A stretch of DNA of 64,000 nt from Wolbachia endosymbiont of Litomosoides brasiliensis (GTDB taxonomy: Bacteria > Pseudomonadota > Alphaproteobacteria > Rickettsiales > Anaplasmataceae): assembly GCF_013366805.1 (NCBI RefSeq), contig NZ_WQMO01000001.1, positions 62,001 through 126,000 of the forward strand, written 5' to 3'. Position numbers and translations under genes: made by a program. How positions within the stretch are numbered: the first letter of the stretch is position 1; every line of letters begins with the position of its first letter. The notes under the pieces are model-generated. The model saw only the letters and a program-made list of their open reading frames with translations. It searched no databases and was not told where the DNA came from. Positions 48,824-59,719 of this stretch are shown here, in pieces.

Positions 48824-49680
48824 ATACCAATTACCACTGTACAAGAAACGAATAGACAATAATGGAAAAGAAGCCTTAATTGTAGTAAAAAAATACAGTA
48901 TAACAGCCATAATAAAAATATGTTTCATTTTAAGAACAACTAATTGCGTAAGTAAAGCATCTGAAATTTGAAGGAGAAGGAAAGTTGTTGCTCCCCTCAA
49001 TTTCGTAGAAAAACTGGATTGGATCAGAGTCAATTTGAGCAAGTTGAAGTATGGATACGAGAAACCTTAATATTACCATTAAAAAATGAAGATAGGAATC
49101 ATCCAGGGAAAATTTGTTTTGAATGTCAGCAAGTCTATAGTAAGAGGCTGTTTTGGTAAGCGCCCTGGATAAGAGTTATTTTCCTTTGATGGGTTGCGGT
49201 TTGTATACATTTGAAAGTTGAACACGGGTGATTTAAAAAGGGCGTTAGACATAAGTTAAAGTAAAATTAGGTAGATGAATTTTTTATCTATGCAGTGCAG
49301 TTAATTCTAGAAATGGGGGGAGTTTTAGCTTGTTTACACCGAATGTTAACACTGATTGTATAAATATATTTCTTGAACAAATATCACAATATTTAAAAAC
49401 ACGAAAAGTCTTTCTTATCATGGTTAGTTGGCATAAGTCAAAGAATTTAAAGGTACCTAAAAATATCGAGATTATATACCTACCACTATGCTCACCTGAG
49501 CTTAATTCTATTGAGAAGCTTTGGTTGTATATAAACAGGACATTTTGCGTAATAAAATCTATGATACAGTTGCTTTGCTTGAAAGCGCTTTGTGCAAGTT
49601 TATTATCTCTCTTTCTCACTCCACAATTAAACAGCTCTGCAATGTCACTTATTTAACCTATTAACAGTGAGAATTGATAT
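48824..49680 (+). mobile_element. IS630-family element, internally deleted copy F
   Basis: Left end TAATACCAATTACCACTG (from about 48823) and right end GTGAGAATTGATAT (to 49680). Two internal deletions remove the transposase N-terminus (near 48876) and part of the centre (near 49139). The C-terminal region survives best (49330-49656, SWHKSKNLKVPKNIEIIYLP). It is inactive. Confidence 0.78.
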
Positions 49681-49739
49681 CATGTCTTTAAACTTTTACA
49701 ATCACTTTGCAAATCTCTTATCCCTGTAAACGGTTACAA

Positions 49740-50215
49740 GGAATTTACTAGGCAGAAAAAAGGCAAAAGAAACCCTGGTTAATATCTCTTTAAGAACTTG
49801 ATGTTAATGCCCTATATGCTTGATAAATAGCTGACCTTGAGATTGTAAACACCTATAATGTCATGGTCAGGTGGAATGCAGAGGCTTATCAAGTAATTTT
49901 TTTATAAAAAAATAAGATTAGTTAAGTTTTTAACTAACTTTGAAAAAAGACAAAAGGGATCCGAGATGTGAGTTATTTACTGTTCTTTCGAAAACTTGGC
50001 GCTTGGTTCTCTTTTACACTGCTTAGTAAACATGGTTCAGCCAATGTGGATAAAAATTTATAAAGAAATGGAGCGCCCATATAAGAAAAGTTAAATATAA
50101 CACGCCTAATACTGTGCTTTTTTACTTAAAACAAAGATTAAAAATAAACTTTAAGGCCTAAAAACCCACGTTCTCGTGGTAAGGGAGTGGTAAAGTTTAT
50201 TTAAGTGGTTTTTTA
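49740..50215 (-). repeat. Dispersed intergenic repeat 'R', inverted copy 6
   Basis: The reverse complement reads AAACCACTTAAATAAACTTT, then TTTATAAATTTTTATCCACA, then AAAAAATTACTTGATAAGCC and TTTCTTTTGCCTTTTTTC, in the same order as 37960-38470. It fills the gap between IS copy F and the end of lysS. Confidence 0.62.
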
Positions 50216-50249
50216 TATTTAATCAAGAGCTAGAATGAAATAAAGAACT

Positions 50250-51785
50250 CTAAAGTGTGCGTCCAATAGCACTGTCTATAAGAGAAATTATATTATTTAC
50301 TCCGTAAAGTTTTATAAAAGATCCCATTCTTGGGCCGGTTTTTTGGCCAAGCAGTGTTTCGTACAGCAACTGAAACCAATCACGTAAGTTGTTGTAATTG
50401 TGTTTTTTTCCGATGGAAAAGACCTGAGATTGAATTTCTTCAGCGATTGCTGTAGTAGGCAAGGAATGTAGGATATTCTTTAGATCTAGTAACGCTTCTT
50501 TCTCTTTTTCATTTGGAGCTTTATACGCTTTTGTTGGCTTAACAAAGTCGTGATAATATCTAACTGCAAAATCTGAAAGCCTGTCGAGCATCTTGTTATT
50601 TTCTGGTGTAATGTTTGGTATATAAGTGGATATGAAACCCCAAAGAATCTCTTTATTTTCAGCGTTACAGGCTGCTACTAGGTTTAAGAGCAATGAGAAA
50701 TTTATACCTGAAATTTCCACGTTTGGAACTTTGCTCTGGTGGATATGCCAGGCAGGATTATTTATATCTTTCTCTTTACCATCATTGTAACGCTTAACAA
50801 ACTCCAAATATTCATCAGTTGATTTTGGTATTACATCAAAATATAGACGTTTAGCTTTTTTAGGGCTTTGAAAAATGTATAATGCTAAGCTCTCTGTCGG
50901 TGCATAAGTTAACCACTTCTCAATTGAAATTCCATTTCCTTTTGATTTTGATATCTTCTTTCCTTCTTTATCGAGAAAAAACTCGTAGCAAAACAGAAGT
51001 GGTGGCTTTTCTCCAAGTATTTCACATATTTGACTTGAAAGTACAGCAGATGGAGTCAAATCTTTACCATGAGCTTCATAGTTGACTCCAAATGCGGCCC
51101 ACCTCATTCCCCAATCCGGTTTCCATTGTAATTTACACCTTCCCTTCGTCACCGGAATTTCTATTTTTTCTCCATTTTGGTCCTTGTATATGATTGTTCC
51201 TTTATTTGTATTCCTTTCAATTACTGGAACTTGTAAAACTTGAGAAGTTTTCGGACATATAGGCAAGAATGGACTATATGTCCTCTGCCTTTCTTCTCGG
51301 AACGATGGAAGCATTACATCCATCACTTTATTGTAATTTTTCAGCAAGAGCAAAAGTTTTTCATCGTAAACACCAGACTTATAACACTCTGTGGCACTTC
51401 TAAATTCGTATTCGAACTCGAATAAATCAAGAAACTTACACAACAGCGAATTCATATGATGGCCGTAGCTTTCGTGAATGCTAAATGGGTCAGGTATCAT
51501 AGTCAACGGCTTATTTAAATGTCCTCTTAACATTTCCTGATTTGGTATGTTATCTGGTATTTTCCGCAAACCATCCATATCATCGGAAACTGCAATGATT
51601 TTAGTTTTTATTTCAGGAGCTATTTTCTTTAGTGCATTTGCAACAACTGTAGTACGAAAAACTTCTCCAAAAGTACCAATGTGTGGCAAGCCAGAAGGCC
51701 CATAACCAGTTTCAAATATTATCTCTTTTTTATCAGGAAATTCTTGCAATACCTTTTCTGCTTCCTGAAATGGCCAGCTCATCAT
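50250..51785 (-). CDS. lysS: Lysyl-tRNA synthetase, class I
   Basis: Charges tRNA-Lys. This is the archaeal-type class I enzyme used by many alphaproteobacteria and spirochaetes in place of the class II LysS. The HIGH motif appears as GPSGLPHIGTFGEV (about 28-41) and the KMSKS motif as KKISKSKGNG (about 276-285); class II motifs are absent. The 511-residue length fits. Two ATGs are adjacent (51785 and 51782). It is transcribed divergently from the virB3 operon across 101 bp. The symbol lysK is also used. Confidence 0.96.
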   Translation of the reverse strand: MMSWPFQEAEKVLQEFPDKKEIIFETGYGPSGLPHIGTFGEVFRTTVVANALKKIAPEIKTKIIAVSDDMDGLRKIPDNIPNQEMLRGHLNKPLTMIPDPFSIHESYGHHMNSLLCKFLDLFEFEYEFRSATECYKSGVYDEKLLLLLKNYNKVMDVMLPSFREERQRTYSPFLPICPKTSQVLQVPVIERNTNKGTIIYKDQNGEKIEIPVTKGRCKLQWKPDWGMRWAAFGVNYEAHGKDLTPSAVLSSQICEILGEKPPLLFCYEFFLDKEGKKISKSKGNGISIEKWLTYAPTESLALYIFQSPKKAKRLYFDVIPKSTDEYLEFVKRYNDGKEKDINNPAWHIHQSKVPNVEISGINFSLLLNLVAACNAENKEILWGFISTYIPNITPENNKMLDRLSDFAVRYYHDFVKPTKAYKAPNEKEKEALLDLKNILHSLPTTAIAEEIQSQVFSIGKKHNYNNLRDWFQLLYETLLGQKTGPRMGSFIKLYGVNNIISLIDSAIGRTL

Positions 51786-51886
51786 TGATGGTTAAATTAA
51801 TTATCTTACCTAAAATGCCGCTCATTTCAATGGATTTTTAATTAATGATGTAGTATTAGTGTTAGAGCTATTAGAAAAGGGTATAT

Positions 51887-52183
51887 ATGTCCACAGGCAG
51901 CATACAAACAGATCAGTTATTTAAAGGTCTTACACGACCTGCAATGCTTTTTGGTGTGAGTTACATGTTTGCAATACTAAACGTCCTAATTTGTATGCTA
52001 ATTTTCATTAACTCAAACGATCTTAGAGTAATTCTTTTGATGTTGCCAGGGATACATGGACTTGGTTATATAGCTTCTACAAAAGAACCGTTGTTTATTG
52101 AATTATTTATGGTAAAATTAGGAAAATGCTCCAAATGTTTGAATCGTTTTTACCATGGAGCCAATTCTTACGACATTACTTAA
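51887..52183 (+). CDS. virB3: Type IV secretion protein VirB3
   Basis: A small inner-membrane subunit of the VirB/D4 type IV secretion system that works with VirB4. At 98 residues, it has one hydrophobic hairpin (about 20-65, with the GLTRPAMLFGVSY start typical of VirB3). AAAAGGG precedes the ATG. It is the first gene of the operon; virB4 follows 9 bp later. Confidence 0.94.
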   Translation: MSTGSIQTDQLFKGLTRPAMLFGVSYMFAILNVLICMLIFINSNDLRVILLMLPGIHGLGYIASTKEPLFIELFMVKLGKCSKCLNRFYHGANSYDIT

Positions 52184-52192
52184 TGTTATGCA

Positions 52193-54598
52193 ATGCTGAG
52201 GTTCAGAGCTATTCAATCAAAGAATAAGTCTATTCTAAGCAGGGAGGTTCATGCTGCTGAATTTATTCCTTATTCTTGCTATTGGAATAGCACGACCTTG
52301 ATAACGAAACAAGATTGGTTAGTTAAGTTCATCAAATTGAGCGGCTTTGCATTTGAAACAGCCGATGATGAGGATCTAGTAATACAGAACAATATTAGGA
52401 ATCAGATGCTGAGAAGCATTGCATCTCCAGCATTTGGTTTATATTTTCATACTATCAGACGTAAGAAAAATATTTTTTCTGATGAGTTTGCAGGTCAAAA
52501 TTTTCCAAACTTTTTTGCTAATCACGTAAATTTAAAATGGAGAGAAAAATGTGCAACAAGGCAGTCATTTATCAATGATCTATATATTACGATTATTCGT
52601 AGAGCGGAAACAAAAGGAGTGGAATTTTTATCACATCTACTAAAAAAATTTGGACATGTAACTTCAAAACATGCTTGGGAAAGCAATATGCGTGCTACCT
52701 ATGAAGATTTGGAAGAGACGACAAATCGTGTGATGACAAACCTTAGAAATTATTCGCCTAAAATCCTTGGAGTAAAAGAAACCCCAAATGGTCTGTTCTG
52801 TGAAATAATGGAATTCCTATCTAGGATTGTGAATTGTGGCTTCATTACAAACACACTCCTTCCGCTAAAAACTGAAATATCAAGATATTTGCCGGTACAT
52901 AGGTTGTTTTTTGGCCGTAAGATGATACAGGTTATAACTCATAATGAGAGTAAGTACGCTGGAATAGTTAGTATCAAAGAATATGGAAATAGTACTTCTG
53001 CAGGAATGCTTGATCACTTTTTACAACTTCCTTATGAGTTTATTATTACACAGTCTTTCCAATTTACAAATAGACAAATGGCAATTGCAAAAATGCAGAT
53101 ACAGCAAAATCGGATGATACAATCTGCAGATAAAGCCATTTCTCAAATCGCGGAAATCTCTCATGCACTTGATGATGCAATGAGTGGTAGAATTGTGTTC
53201 GGTGAACATCACTTAACCATCTTATGTATAGAAAAGAGCCCTAAGTCATTAGATAATGCTTTATCGTTTGTAGAGTCTGAGCTTTCTAATTGCGGTGTTT
53301 ACCCTATCCGTGAAAGAGTTAATCTTGAACCAGCATTTTGGGCGCAAATTCCTGGTAATTTCAACTATATAGTAAGAAAAGGTACGATAAGCAGTCTTAA
53401 TTTGGCTGGCTTTGTATCCCAACATAATTATCCTACCGGCAATAAATTCAATAACCACTGGGGAGATGCCGTAACAGTCTTTGACACAACATCTGGCACT
53501 CCATTTTTCTTTAACTTTCACATAAGGGACGTTGGACATACTATGATAATTGGTCCAACTGGTACTGGTAAAACTGTTTTAATGAATTTCCTGTGTGCCC
53601 AAGCAATGAAATTTTCTCCAAGAATGTTTTTTTTTGATAAAGACCGCGGCGCAGAAATTTTCCTAAGAGCACTTGGTGGTGTATATACTCTGATAGAACC
53701 AAGAACTAAGACGGATTTTAATCCCCTACAGCTTGATGATACTCCTAATAATAGAACGTTCTTAATGGAATGGGTAAAGTCTTTAATTTCAGTATATAAT
53801 GATAAATTTACTTCAGAGGATATTGCACGAATTAATGATGCAATCGAGGGAAATTTTAAATTAAGAAAAGAAGACAGATTCTTAAGAAATCTAGTACCAT
53901 TTTTAGGGCTTGCAGGTCCTGATACTCTAGCTGGAGCGATATCTATGTGGCATGGCAACGGTTCTCATGCTGCAATATTTGACAATAAAGAAGATTTGCT
54001 AGATTTTTCAAAAGCAAGAGTATTTGGCTTTGAAATGGCTAATTTGCTTAAGGATCCTGTTGCTCTTGGACCAGTCTTGGTTTATTTGTTTCACAGGATT
54101 AGTATATCTCTTGATGGCACTCCGTCTATTATCGTTCTTGATGAGGCATGGGCATTAATAGATAATCCAGTTTTCGCATCTAAGGTAAAGGACTGGTTGA
54201 AAGTGCTGAGAAAATTAAATGCTTTTGTGATCTTTGCTACTCAGAGTGTTGAAGATGCAAGTAAAAGTGCTATTAGTGATACACTTGTACAGCAAACAGC
54301 AACACAGATTTTTTTGCCAAATCTAAAGGCTACTAGTGTCTACCGGGATGTTTTTATGTTGACTGAACGTGAGTACATACTAATCAAACACACAGATCCA
54401 AGTACTAGATTTTTTTTGGTAAAACAAGGAGTTAATGCCGTGGTGGCTAGAATAGATCTAAAAGGTTTAGATGATATAGTCAACGTGTTATCTGGACGTG
54501 CAGAGAGTGTCATACTGTTACATGATATATTAGAAAAAGTCGGAGATGATCCGAAAGTATGGCTGCCTATATTTTATCGAAAGGTAAAAAATGTTTAA
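52193..54598 (+). CDS. virB4: Type IV secretion ATPase VirB4
   Basis: A hexameric cytoplasmic ATPase that energises pilus/channel assembly and substrate transfer. The N-terminal VirB4-specific domain (about 1-400) leads to a RecA-like domain. Walker A is GPTGTGKT (about 454-461), Walker B is IIVLDEAWALID (about 645-656), and the motif FATQSVEDA follows. At 801 residues it is full length and intact. It overlaps the start of virB6-1 by 8 bp. Confidence 0.97.
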   Translation: MLRFRAIQSKNKSILSREVHAAEFIPYSCYWNSTTLITKQDWLVKFIKLSGFAFETADDEDLVIQNNIRNQMLRSIASPAFGLYFHTIRRKKNIFSDEFAGQNFPNFFANHVNLKWREKCATRQSFINDLYITIIRRAETKGVEFLSHLLKKFGHVTSKHAWESNMRATYEDLEETTNRVMTNLRNYSPKILGVKETPNGLFCEIMEFLSRIVNCGFITNTLLPLKTEISRYLPVHRLFFGRKMIQVITHNESKYAGIVSIKEYGNSTSAGMLDHFLQLPYEFIITQSFQFTNRQMAIAKMQIQQNRMIQSADKAISQIAEISHALDDAMSGRIVFGEHHLTILCIEKSPKSLDNALSFVESELSNCGVYPIRERVNLEPAFWAQIPGNFNYIVRKGTISSLNLAGFVSQHNYPTGNKFNNHWGDAVTVFDTTSGTPFFFNFHIRDVGHTMIIGPTGTGKTVLMNFLCAQAMKFSPRMFFFDKDRGAEIFLRALGGVYTLIEPRTKTDFNPLQLDDTPNNRTFLMEWVKSLISVYNDKFTSEDIARINDAIEGNFKLRKEDRFLRNLVPFLGLAGPDTLAGAISMWHGNGSHAAIFDNKEDLLDFSKARVFGFEMANLLKDPVALGPVLVYLFHRISISLDGTPSIIVLDEAWALIDNPVFASKVKDWLKVLRKLNAFVIFATQSVEDASKSAISDTLVQQTATQIFLPNLKATSVYRDVFMLTEREYILIKHTDPSTRFFLVKQGVNAVVARIDLKGLDDIVNVLSGRAESVILLHDILEKVGDDPKVWLPIFYRKVKNV

Positions 54599-57248
54599 GA
54601 CTAAACTGTTATTGCTATTAATTGCAATATTTTTACTAGATATGGATTTTTTACTCTCGTATCCAGCATTGGCAGACGAAGTAAGTGGTGCTGGCAAAAC
54701 GGAATTTGTTAGCAGATTTAATTCTGCTGGCAGCTTTAGTCGTGCCTCTAACCCTGACTGTGGAGCTTTTAAAACAGCTGCAGCCATTGCAGGGATAACA
54801 ATTGCTATTGGTGCAGTATGGACTGGCATTGTTTTGATCTTCTCTTCCTCTGGCTTGTTTACTGCTCTTGTTATCGTTGGAATGATAGCTGCAATTGTTG
54901 GGGTTTGGAAAGCAATAGGAGGACTTGTTGTTTGTGAGCATAGTTTTGTTAGACATCCAGTTGCGCGTGATCATGATGGAGGATATAAGGACTTTACGCT
55001 ATTGGATGGGGAATATGCGAATTGTACTAATAAGAGTTACCAGAAAGAGAATGAGTATTTTTCTTGTTTGCAAAATAAAGCTCGAGAAGACGTAAATAAA
55101 AAAGACTACGATGGAAAAAGAGCAGAAAAAGAGGCTTTGAACTCCAGTGTTCAGAGCAATACAGGAAGTTATTATTGGCCAAAGAATGGTGTGCAGTACA
55201 GTGCATATATAGAAGTATGTCATCGAAACCCTTTAACATTTGGTAATCTTTTTAAAAAGGAAGATTTCGACCGCAGAGGGGAAGATGGATATATAAACTT
55301 TGATGTTAGGGAAAAAGATACTGGATATGTAGATGGGTCATGGTCTCCGAAAATTGATGGCGACCTAGAATGTAAAGTTCTCAAAGCTGGACAGAGCAAA
55401 ACCATACATGGGTCAACATTCAAAGCACTGAGAAAGATGGGCAGGCTGTGTGTAGAGTTAGCTAGTATTAGTGCATTTGGTATCTCAATGACTCCTTGGC
55501 CGCAAGGGGTTAATGTGGGATGTACAGAATTGCCGCCTGACCCACTTGCTCCTATGTGTGATGAATCTAAGATGAAGTTTAAAAACAGGGATGGCGTAAT
55601 TGTCACAGACTCAGACTCTATTAAAGATCTTCTTAAAAGAAATGAGAGTAAAGATTATAAAACTCTAATAAAAGAAAGGGAAGAAAAAAAGGAAATTTTT
55701 GTAGGTTATGACAATAAAGGCTGTTTTAGCTCATATATCTCTGAAGCTTGCTACAATCAGGACGGAAGTAAATCATTAGCTCCTATTCCTATAACTTCTA
55801 TGATAGTGCAATGCATTAAGGAATCATTGGATAATTTAGTTGCAGGTAAAGGTGCGCCAAATGGTGAAAGTTTTATGTTTGTAGCACAGAAAAGGCTGAG
55901 AAACACCATCACTGCTGTTTTGGTTTTAGCTTTAATATTGTTCTCTATAAAAGCTATATCTGGCGGAGTTCGTAGTCCTCAGGAAATATACATGTTGATT
56001 ATTAAATTTGCTTTAGTGATTTATTTCACAACAGGAAATACCATGTCTCATTATTATGGAGAGTTGACGAAACTTTCAAACGGTTTATCGGAGATAGTAT
56101 TAAAAGCATCGTCTGAAAGTAAGGGTATATGTAATTATGAAGCGAAAGATTACAAAAGTGATACAATAAATTACAGTTATCTCGCACCCTGGGATAGGCT
56201 TGACTGTAGAATTTTATTTTATCTAGGTGCACCTTTAGATGGAATTGCTGGCAAAATTGGTACTGGAGGTGTAGGAATATTAGCTGTTTTACTAGGTGCT
56301 GCTCCTGCTTTGTTGATTGCAAGCTCAGTAATCGGTATTATTTGCGCTGGTGGACAGATCTTGGCAGCCCTTGTCGCTATATTTATGGCTGTTATGATGA
56401 TGATGGTTATTTTATGGGTGTGCTATGTGTTTATCCTATCCCTCATTGCTTTGAGCATAATTATTGCTTTGTCACCCCTGTTTATCCCTATGGTTTTATT
56501 CCAACATACTAAAGGATACTTCGATGGGTGGCTGAGGGAATTGATTACCTATAGCCTATACCCAGTTATGCTTTTTACGTTTTTGTCTTTTATGTTCATA
56601 GCATGTGATAAGATCTATTTTAAAGATTTGCATTTTGAAAAAGAAGAGAAGATCAAAATATTAGGCAAAGAAAAGCAGTGGTTTAAATTGAAAAGTGGTG
56701 AGTGTGATAAAAATGAAAATACTCTTGCATGCATGATGCAAAATTACAAATGGGAGAAGAGCAGCATACTTGGTCTATTTGATTTTACATATATGGAGTT
56801 TAGTAGTTCTCTCATTGGAGAATTGTTTAAATTAGCTCTAATACTATTCCTATTTTATCACTTCTTGAGCATTCTTCCTGATATGGCTGCAGAACTTTCT
56901 GGTAATCATAGGGCGGCACTCGGTTCTGGTGCTGCACCTGGAAAAATGATGTCCAAAGCTTTCTCTGCGGCTAAAGCTATCGCTGGTGCTGTTGGTAGGG
57001 CTCACTCCGGAGACATTGCTGGAGCTGCTAAAGAGGCTCAAAAGGCAAGGGATGACTCGAGAGCTCTTGCGTCTGGAAATGCTGATGATAAAGATGGACG
57101 ATTCCCTGCAATTGTTGATTCTGAAGCTGCTGGTGCTACCGGAGAAGCTATTAAGGATGCTGCTGACACTGCACAAAGTGCTGCCAGTGAAGCTGCTAAC
57201 TCTACTGGGAGTGGTAATCTTGGAGGTACTGGTGGTATTAGAAGTTAA
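54591..57248 (+). CDS. virB6: VirB6-family type IV secretion membrane protein, paralogue 1
   Basis: An inner-membrane channel subunit. At 885 residues it is about three times the size of Agrobacterium VirB6. Layout: signal-peptide-like N-terminus (1-29, ending ALADEVSG), membrane hairpin (about 62-108), a long cysteine-containing extramembrane domain (about 110-430), the VirB6/TrbL polytopic core (about 435-770, with an IALSPLFIPMVLF segment), and a low-complexity Ala/Gly/Asp tail (about 775-885). Its start overlaps virB4 by 8 bp, indicating translational coupling. Confidence 0.93.
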   Translation: MFKTKLLLLLIAIFLLDMDFLLSYPALADEVSGAGKTEFVSRFNSAGSFSRASNPDCGAFKTAAAIAGITIAIGAVWTGIVLIFSSSGLFTALVIVGMIAAIVGVWKAIGGLVVCEHSFVRHPVARDHDGGYKDFTLLDGEYANCTNKSYQKENEYFSCLQNKAREDVNKKDYDGKRAEKEALNSSVQSNTGSYYWPKNGVQYSAYIEVCHRNPLTFGNLFKKEDFDRRGEDGYINFDVREKDTGYVDGSWSPKIDGDLECKVLKAGQSKTIHGSTFKALRKMGRLCVELASISAFGISMTPWPQGVNVGCTELPPDPLAPMCDESKMKFKNRDGVIVTDSDSIKDLLKRNESKDYKTLIKEREEKKEIFVGYDNKGCFSSYISEACYNQDGSKSLAPIPITSMIVQCIKESLDNLVAGKGAPNGESFMFVAQKRLRNTITAVLVLALILFSIKAISGGVRSPQEIYMLIIKFALVIYFTTGNTMSHYYGELTKLSNGLSEIVLKASSESKGICNYEAKDYKSDTINYSYLAPWDRLDCRILFYLGAPLDGIAGKIGTGGVGILAVLLGAAPALLIASSVIGIICAGGQILAALVAIFMAVMMMMVILWVCYVFILSLIALSIIIALSPLFIPMVLFQHTKGYFDGWLRELITYSLYPVMLFTFLSFMFIACDKIYFKDLHFEKEEKIKILGKEKQWFKLKSGECDKNENTLACMMQNYKWEKSSILGLFDFTYMEFSSSLIGELFKLALILFLFYHFLSILPDMAAELSGNHRAALGSGAAPGKMMSKAFSAAKAIAGAVGRAHSGDIAGAAKEAQKARDDSRALASGNADDKDGRFPAIVDSEAAGATGEAIKDAADTAQSAASEAANSTGSGNLGGTGGIRS

Positions 57249-57298
57249 GGATGGGTGACAGATGCTTAAATATTTAAGTAACCAAAACTTGATAAGCT

Positions 57299-59719
57299 AT
57301 GCGTAAGTTTTTGTTAGTATTGGCGATCTTCTTGTTATCTAGTTGCGAGAATCGCTGTATCAAGCCAGAGAGTTTGTTAAACTTGCAAGAAAAATTAGAT
57401 GTAGTTTCAACACAACAGAAGTGGGTTGACTCTGGTGTTTACATTTCAGATAGAATAAAAGTAACGGAAATTAGTATAGTGCCTAGCAAGGTAAATTTTT
57501 GTCCGCAGTATGAAGATTTTGCAATTAGGCCCGAAGTAGACAACGGTACAATCCCACGTACATTACCATTTGCACTTAGAGCAGGTGATTCGATAAGCTT
57601 CAGTGTCATTGGAAGTAAAATGTGTAAAGATAAAAAAGATGATACAATCAGGTATATAAAAATCGATGAAAAGTGCAGAGAGCAAGAAACAGAGTATTTT
57701 GCACATGTTTTAAATCAAAATGAATGTCAGGCAATATGGCGGGATGGGAAACATCAGTACACAATATGTCCTAATAAATATATTGTAGGTAATCTACAAT
57801 GGTTGAGTGGAAAAGAGTACTGGAATCCAAATTTTTCGAAGTTAGATCAAGATGAAGAGGAAATTAAAAATATCATAAATTTTATAAAACAAGAAGAAAA
57901 CATAGACTGTAGCAGTTTTTCAAGCAATCATAAAGGTGAAATAGATGCGCGCATTTTAAATTTACTTTGCGGACATACATGTGAATTTGCTTCTAGCAAC
58001 AAAAACAAAGGTTGTGTGTATACTGAATACTCTAGTATAGAAGCTGAAATATTCCAGTCCATTAATAGTACTAGTGGTAAATCTATTGATGTTGAAGCTA
58101 TTAGTAAAATACTAAAGGAAAAGCAGGTAAAGACTGGCATTACATTATTAAGTATTGACATGGATGGTGAAAAATTTGAACCCATTTCGACGGGTGGCAT
58201 ATGTACCAATTGTGATTGCAAAATAGATAATGACCATCCAGTACCAAAATTAACTTTTAGGTTGGGTGATAGCAGTGGTAAAGGTGGTTTCAACATAAGA
58301 GTAACAAAAAAACATAGCCTAAAAGATAACTTATATATACGGGTTTCTGACAAACTTCCTGAGCATAACCCTGGTGGAAATCAGGGAGATATACCTGTAG
58401 ACATTGGTAGAACTCATGATATTCAGTATATGGAAGATTTAAAAGAAAAATTAAGAGGCAAAAGCGGCATTATATATTACGGAATAAAAGATCACGGCTG
58501 CGGTTATGAAAAAAATGAAGGTCAATTTAACATTAACTTAACAATTAAAGAGCCACCTATGAAAACCTTCAGCGCAATATATAATTTTTTTGATGAGAAA
58601 ATAAAAACTATATTTTTTGGCTCTAGCTACAAAGATCCCAACGCAATTCATTCTAATACTAGCCTTGCCAAGTCTCTTTACCAGAGTTTTATATTGTCTG
58701 GCAGGGCAAAAACCATTAGATCTACAACAGTATCACTATTAGTAGTGTATATAATCTTATATACCGTTTATTACTTCTTTGGGTTATCTCATATTTCTAT
58801 ATATGAATTTTTAATTATATGCGTAAAGATAGGAATTATCACCCAGTTGTTGCGGGATGACAGTTGGAGTTTTTTCTATAACAGTGCATTTTCTATTTTT
58901 ATTGATACTCCAAAACATTTAATAGAAATAGCAAACTTCAGGGGCACAACATCAAATGTTTTTGAGTTCCTCGATTTGCCATTAAATAGATTTTTGTCAT
59001 TACATTCAGTGTTGTTAATAGTATCTCTTATATTTTCTGGTCCTTTGGGCATTGTATCTTTCTGTTTAGTGATTTGGGGTTTAATAACAGTGAGCTTATC
59101 TATTTTTAATGCCCTATTTTCTTTTATTACATCCATGGCAATAGTTGCGCTATTACTATCTTTAGCACCTATCTTTATTATTTGCCTTCTATTTGCGTAT
59201 ACTAGGCAGATGTTTCACAACTGGCTCAAATACCTGGCAAGATTTGCGATTCATCCAGTAGTGCTTTTAATTTCCATATCACTGATAAGTCAAGTTATGG
59301 ATTACATTATATATTCAGTGTTTGATTTTGAAATCTGTTCTACATGTATACTTAATATTAATCTGAAAATTTTTGAATCTTGTATTCTACACGGGTATGC
59401 TTCCAAGTATACACCTAACATCACTGCTATGGTGGCTTTTGTTATCTTAGGTCACGCTATGAAGGCCTTAGTTGAAGCTTCTTCAAAAATATCCGACTCA
59501 CTATTTGGTGTTTATATAATGAACGAACCTGGAAAACAATATCAACAGAGTTTAATGGAAACAGTAGGGTTGGACGAGGAAAATGTTCAAAGAAGAAAAA
59601 GTAGAAGCGGAAAGGGAGGTGCTCCTCAACAGTTGGATGCACCAAGCCAAAATGCCCAAATACCGCAAAGAGCCCTCGTGCCTAGAATACCTACAGGAGG
59701 AGGCAGTGGCCCGTCATGA
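57299..59719 (+). CDS. virB6: VirB6-family type IV secretion membrane protein, paralogue 2
   Basis: 806 residues. The N-terminus MRKFLLVLAIFLLSSCENRC looks like a lipoprotein signal with Cys16 in the lipobox. A long extramembrane domain (about 20-470) contains many cysteines (for example ICTNCDCK). The VirB6/TrbL core of several transmembrane helices follows (about 475-730, with LSLAPIFIICLLFAYTRQMF), and then a Gln/Pro-rich tail. It follows virB6-1 by 50 bp and overlaps paralogue 3 by 4 bp (ATGA). Confidence 0.92.
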   Translation: MRKFLLVLAIFLLSSCENRCIKPESLLNLQEKLDVVSTQQKWVDSGVYISDRIKVTEISIVPSKVNFCPQYEDFAIRPEVDNGTIPRTLPFALRAGDSISFSVIGSKMCKDKKDDTIRYIKIDEKCREQETEYFAHVLNQNECQAIWRDGKHQYTICPNKYIVGNLQWLSGKEYWNPNFSKLDQDEEEIKNIINFIKQEENIDCSSFSSNHKGEIDARILNLLCGHTCEFASSNKNKGCVYTEYSSIEAEIFQSINSTSGKSIDVEAISKILKEKQVKTGITLLSIDMDGEKFEPISTGGICTNCDCKIDNDHPVPKLTFRLGDSSGKGGFNIRVTKKHSLKDNLYIRVSDKLPEHNPGGNQGDIPVDIGRTHDIQYMEDLKEKLRGKSGIIYYGIKDHGCGYEKNEGQFNINLTIKEPPMKTFSAIYNFFDEKIKTIFFGSSYKDPNAIHSNTSLAKSLYQSFILSGRAKTIRSTTVSLLVVYIILYTVYYFFGLSHISIYEFLIICVKIGIITQLLRDDSWSFFYNSAFSIFIDTPKHLIEIANFRGTTSNVFEFLDLPLNRFLSLHSVLLIVSLIFSGPLGIVSFCLVIWGLITVSLSIFNALFSFITSMAIVALLLSLAPIFIICLLFAYTRQMFHNWLKYLARFAIHPVVLLISISLISQVMDYIIYSVFDFEICSTCILNINLKIFESCILHGYASKYTPNITAMVAFVILGHAMKALVEASSKISDSLFGVYIMNEPGKQYQQSLMETVGLDEENVQRRKSRSGKGGAPQQLDAPSQNAQIPQRALVPRIPTGGGSGPS

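Noticed and set aside
53518-53958. 146-codon open frame on the minus strand
   Set aside because: Antisense to the Walker A region of virB4; a shadow frame.
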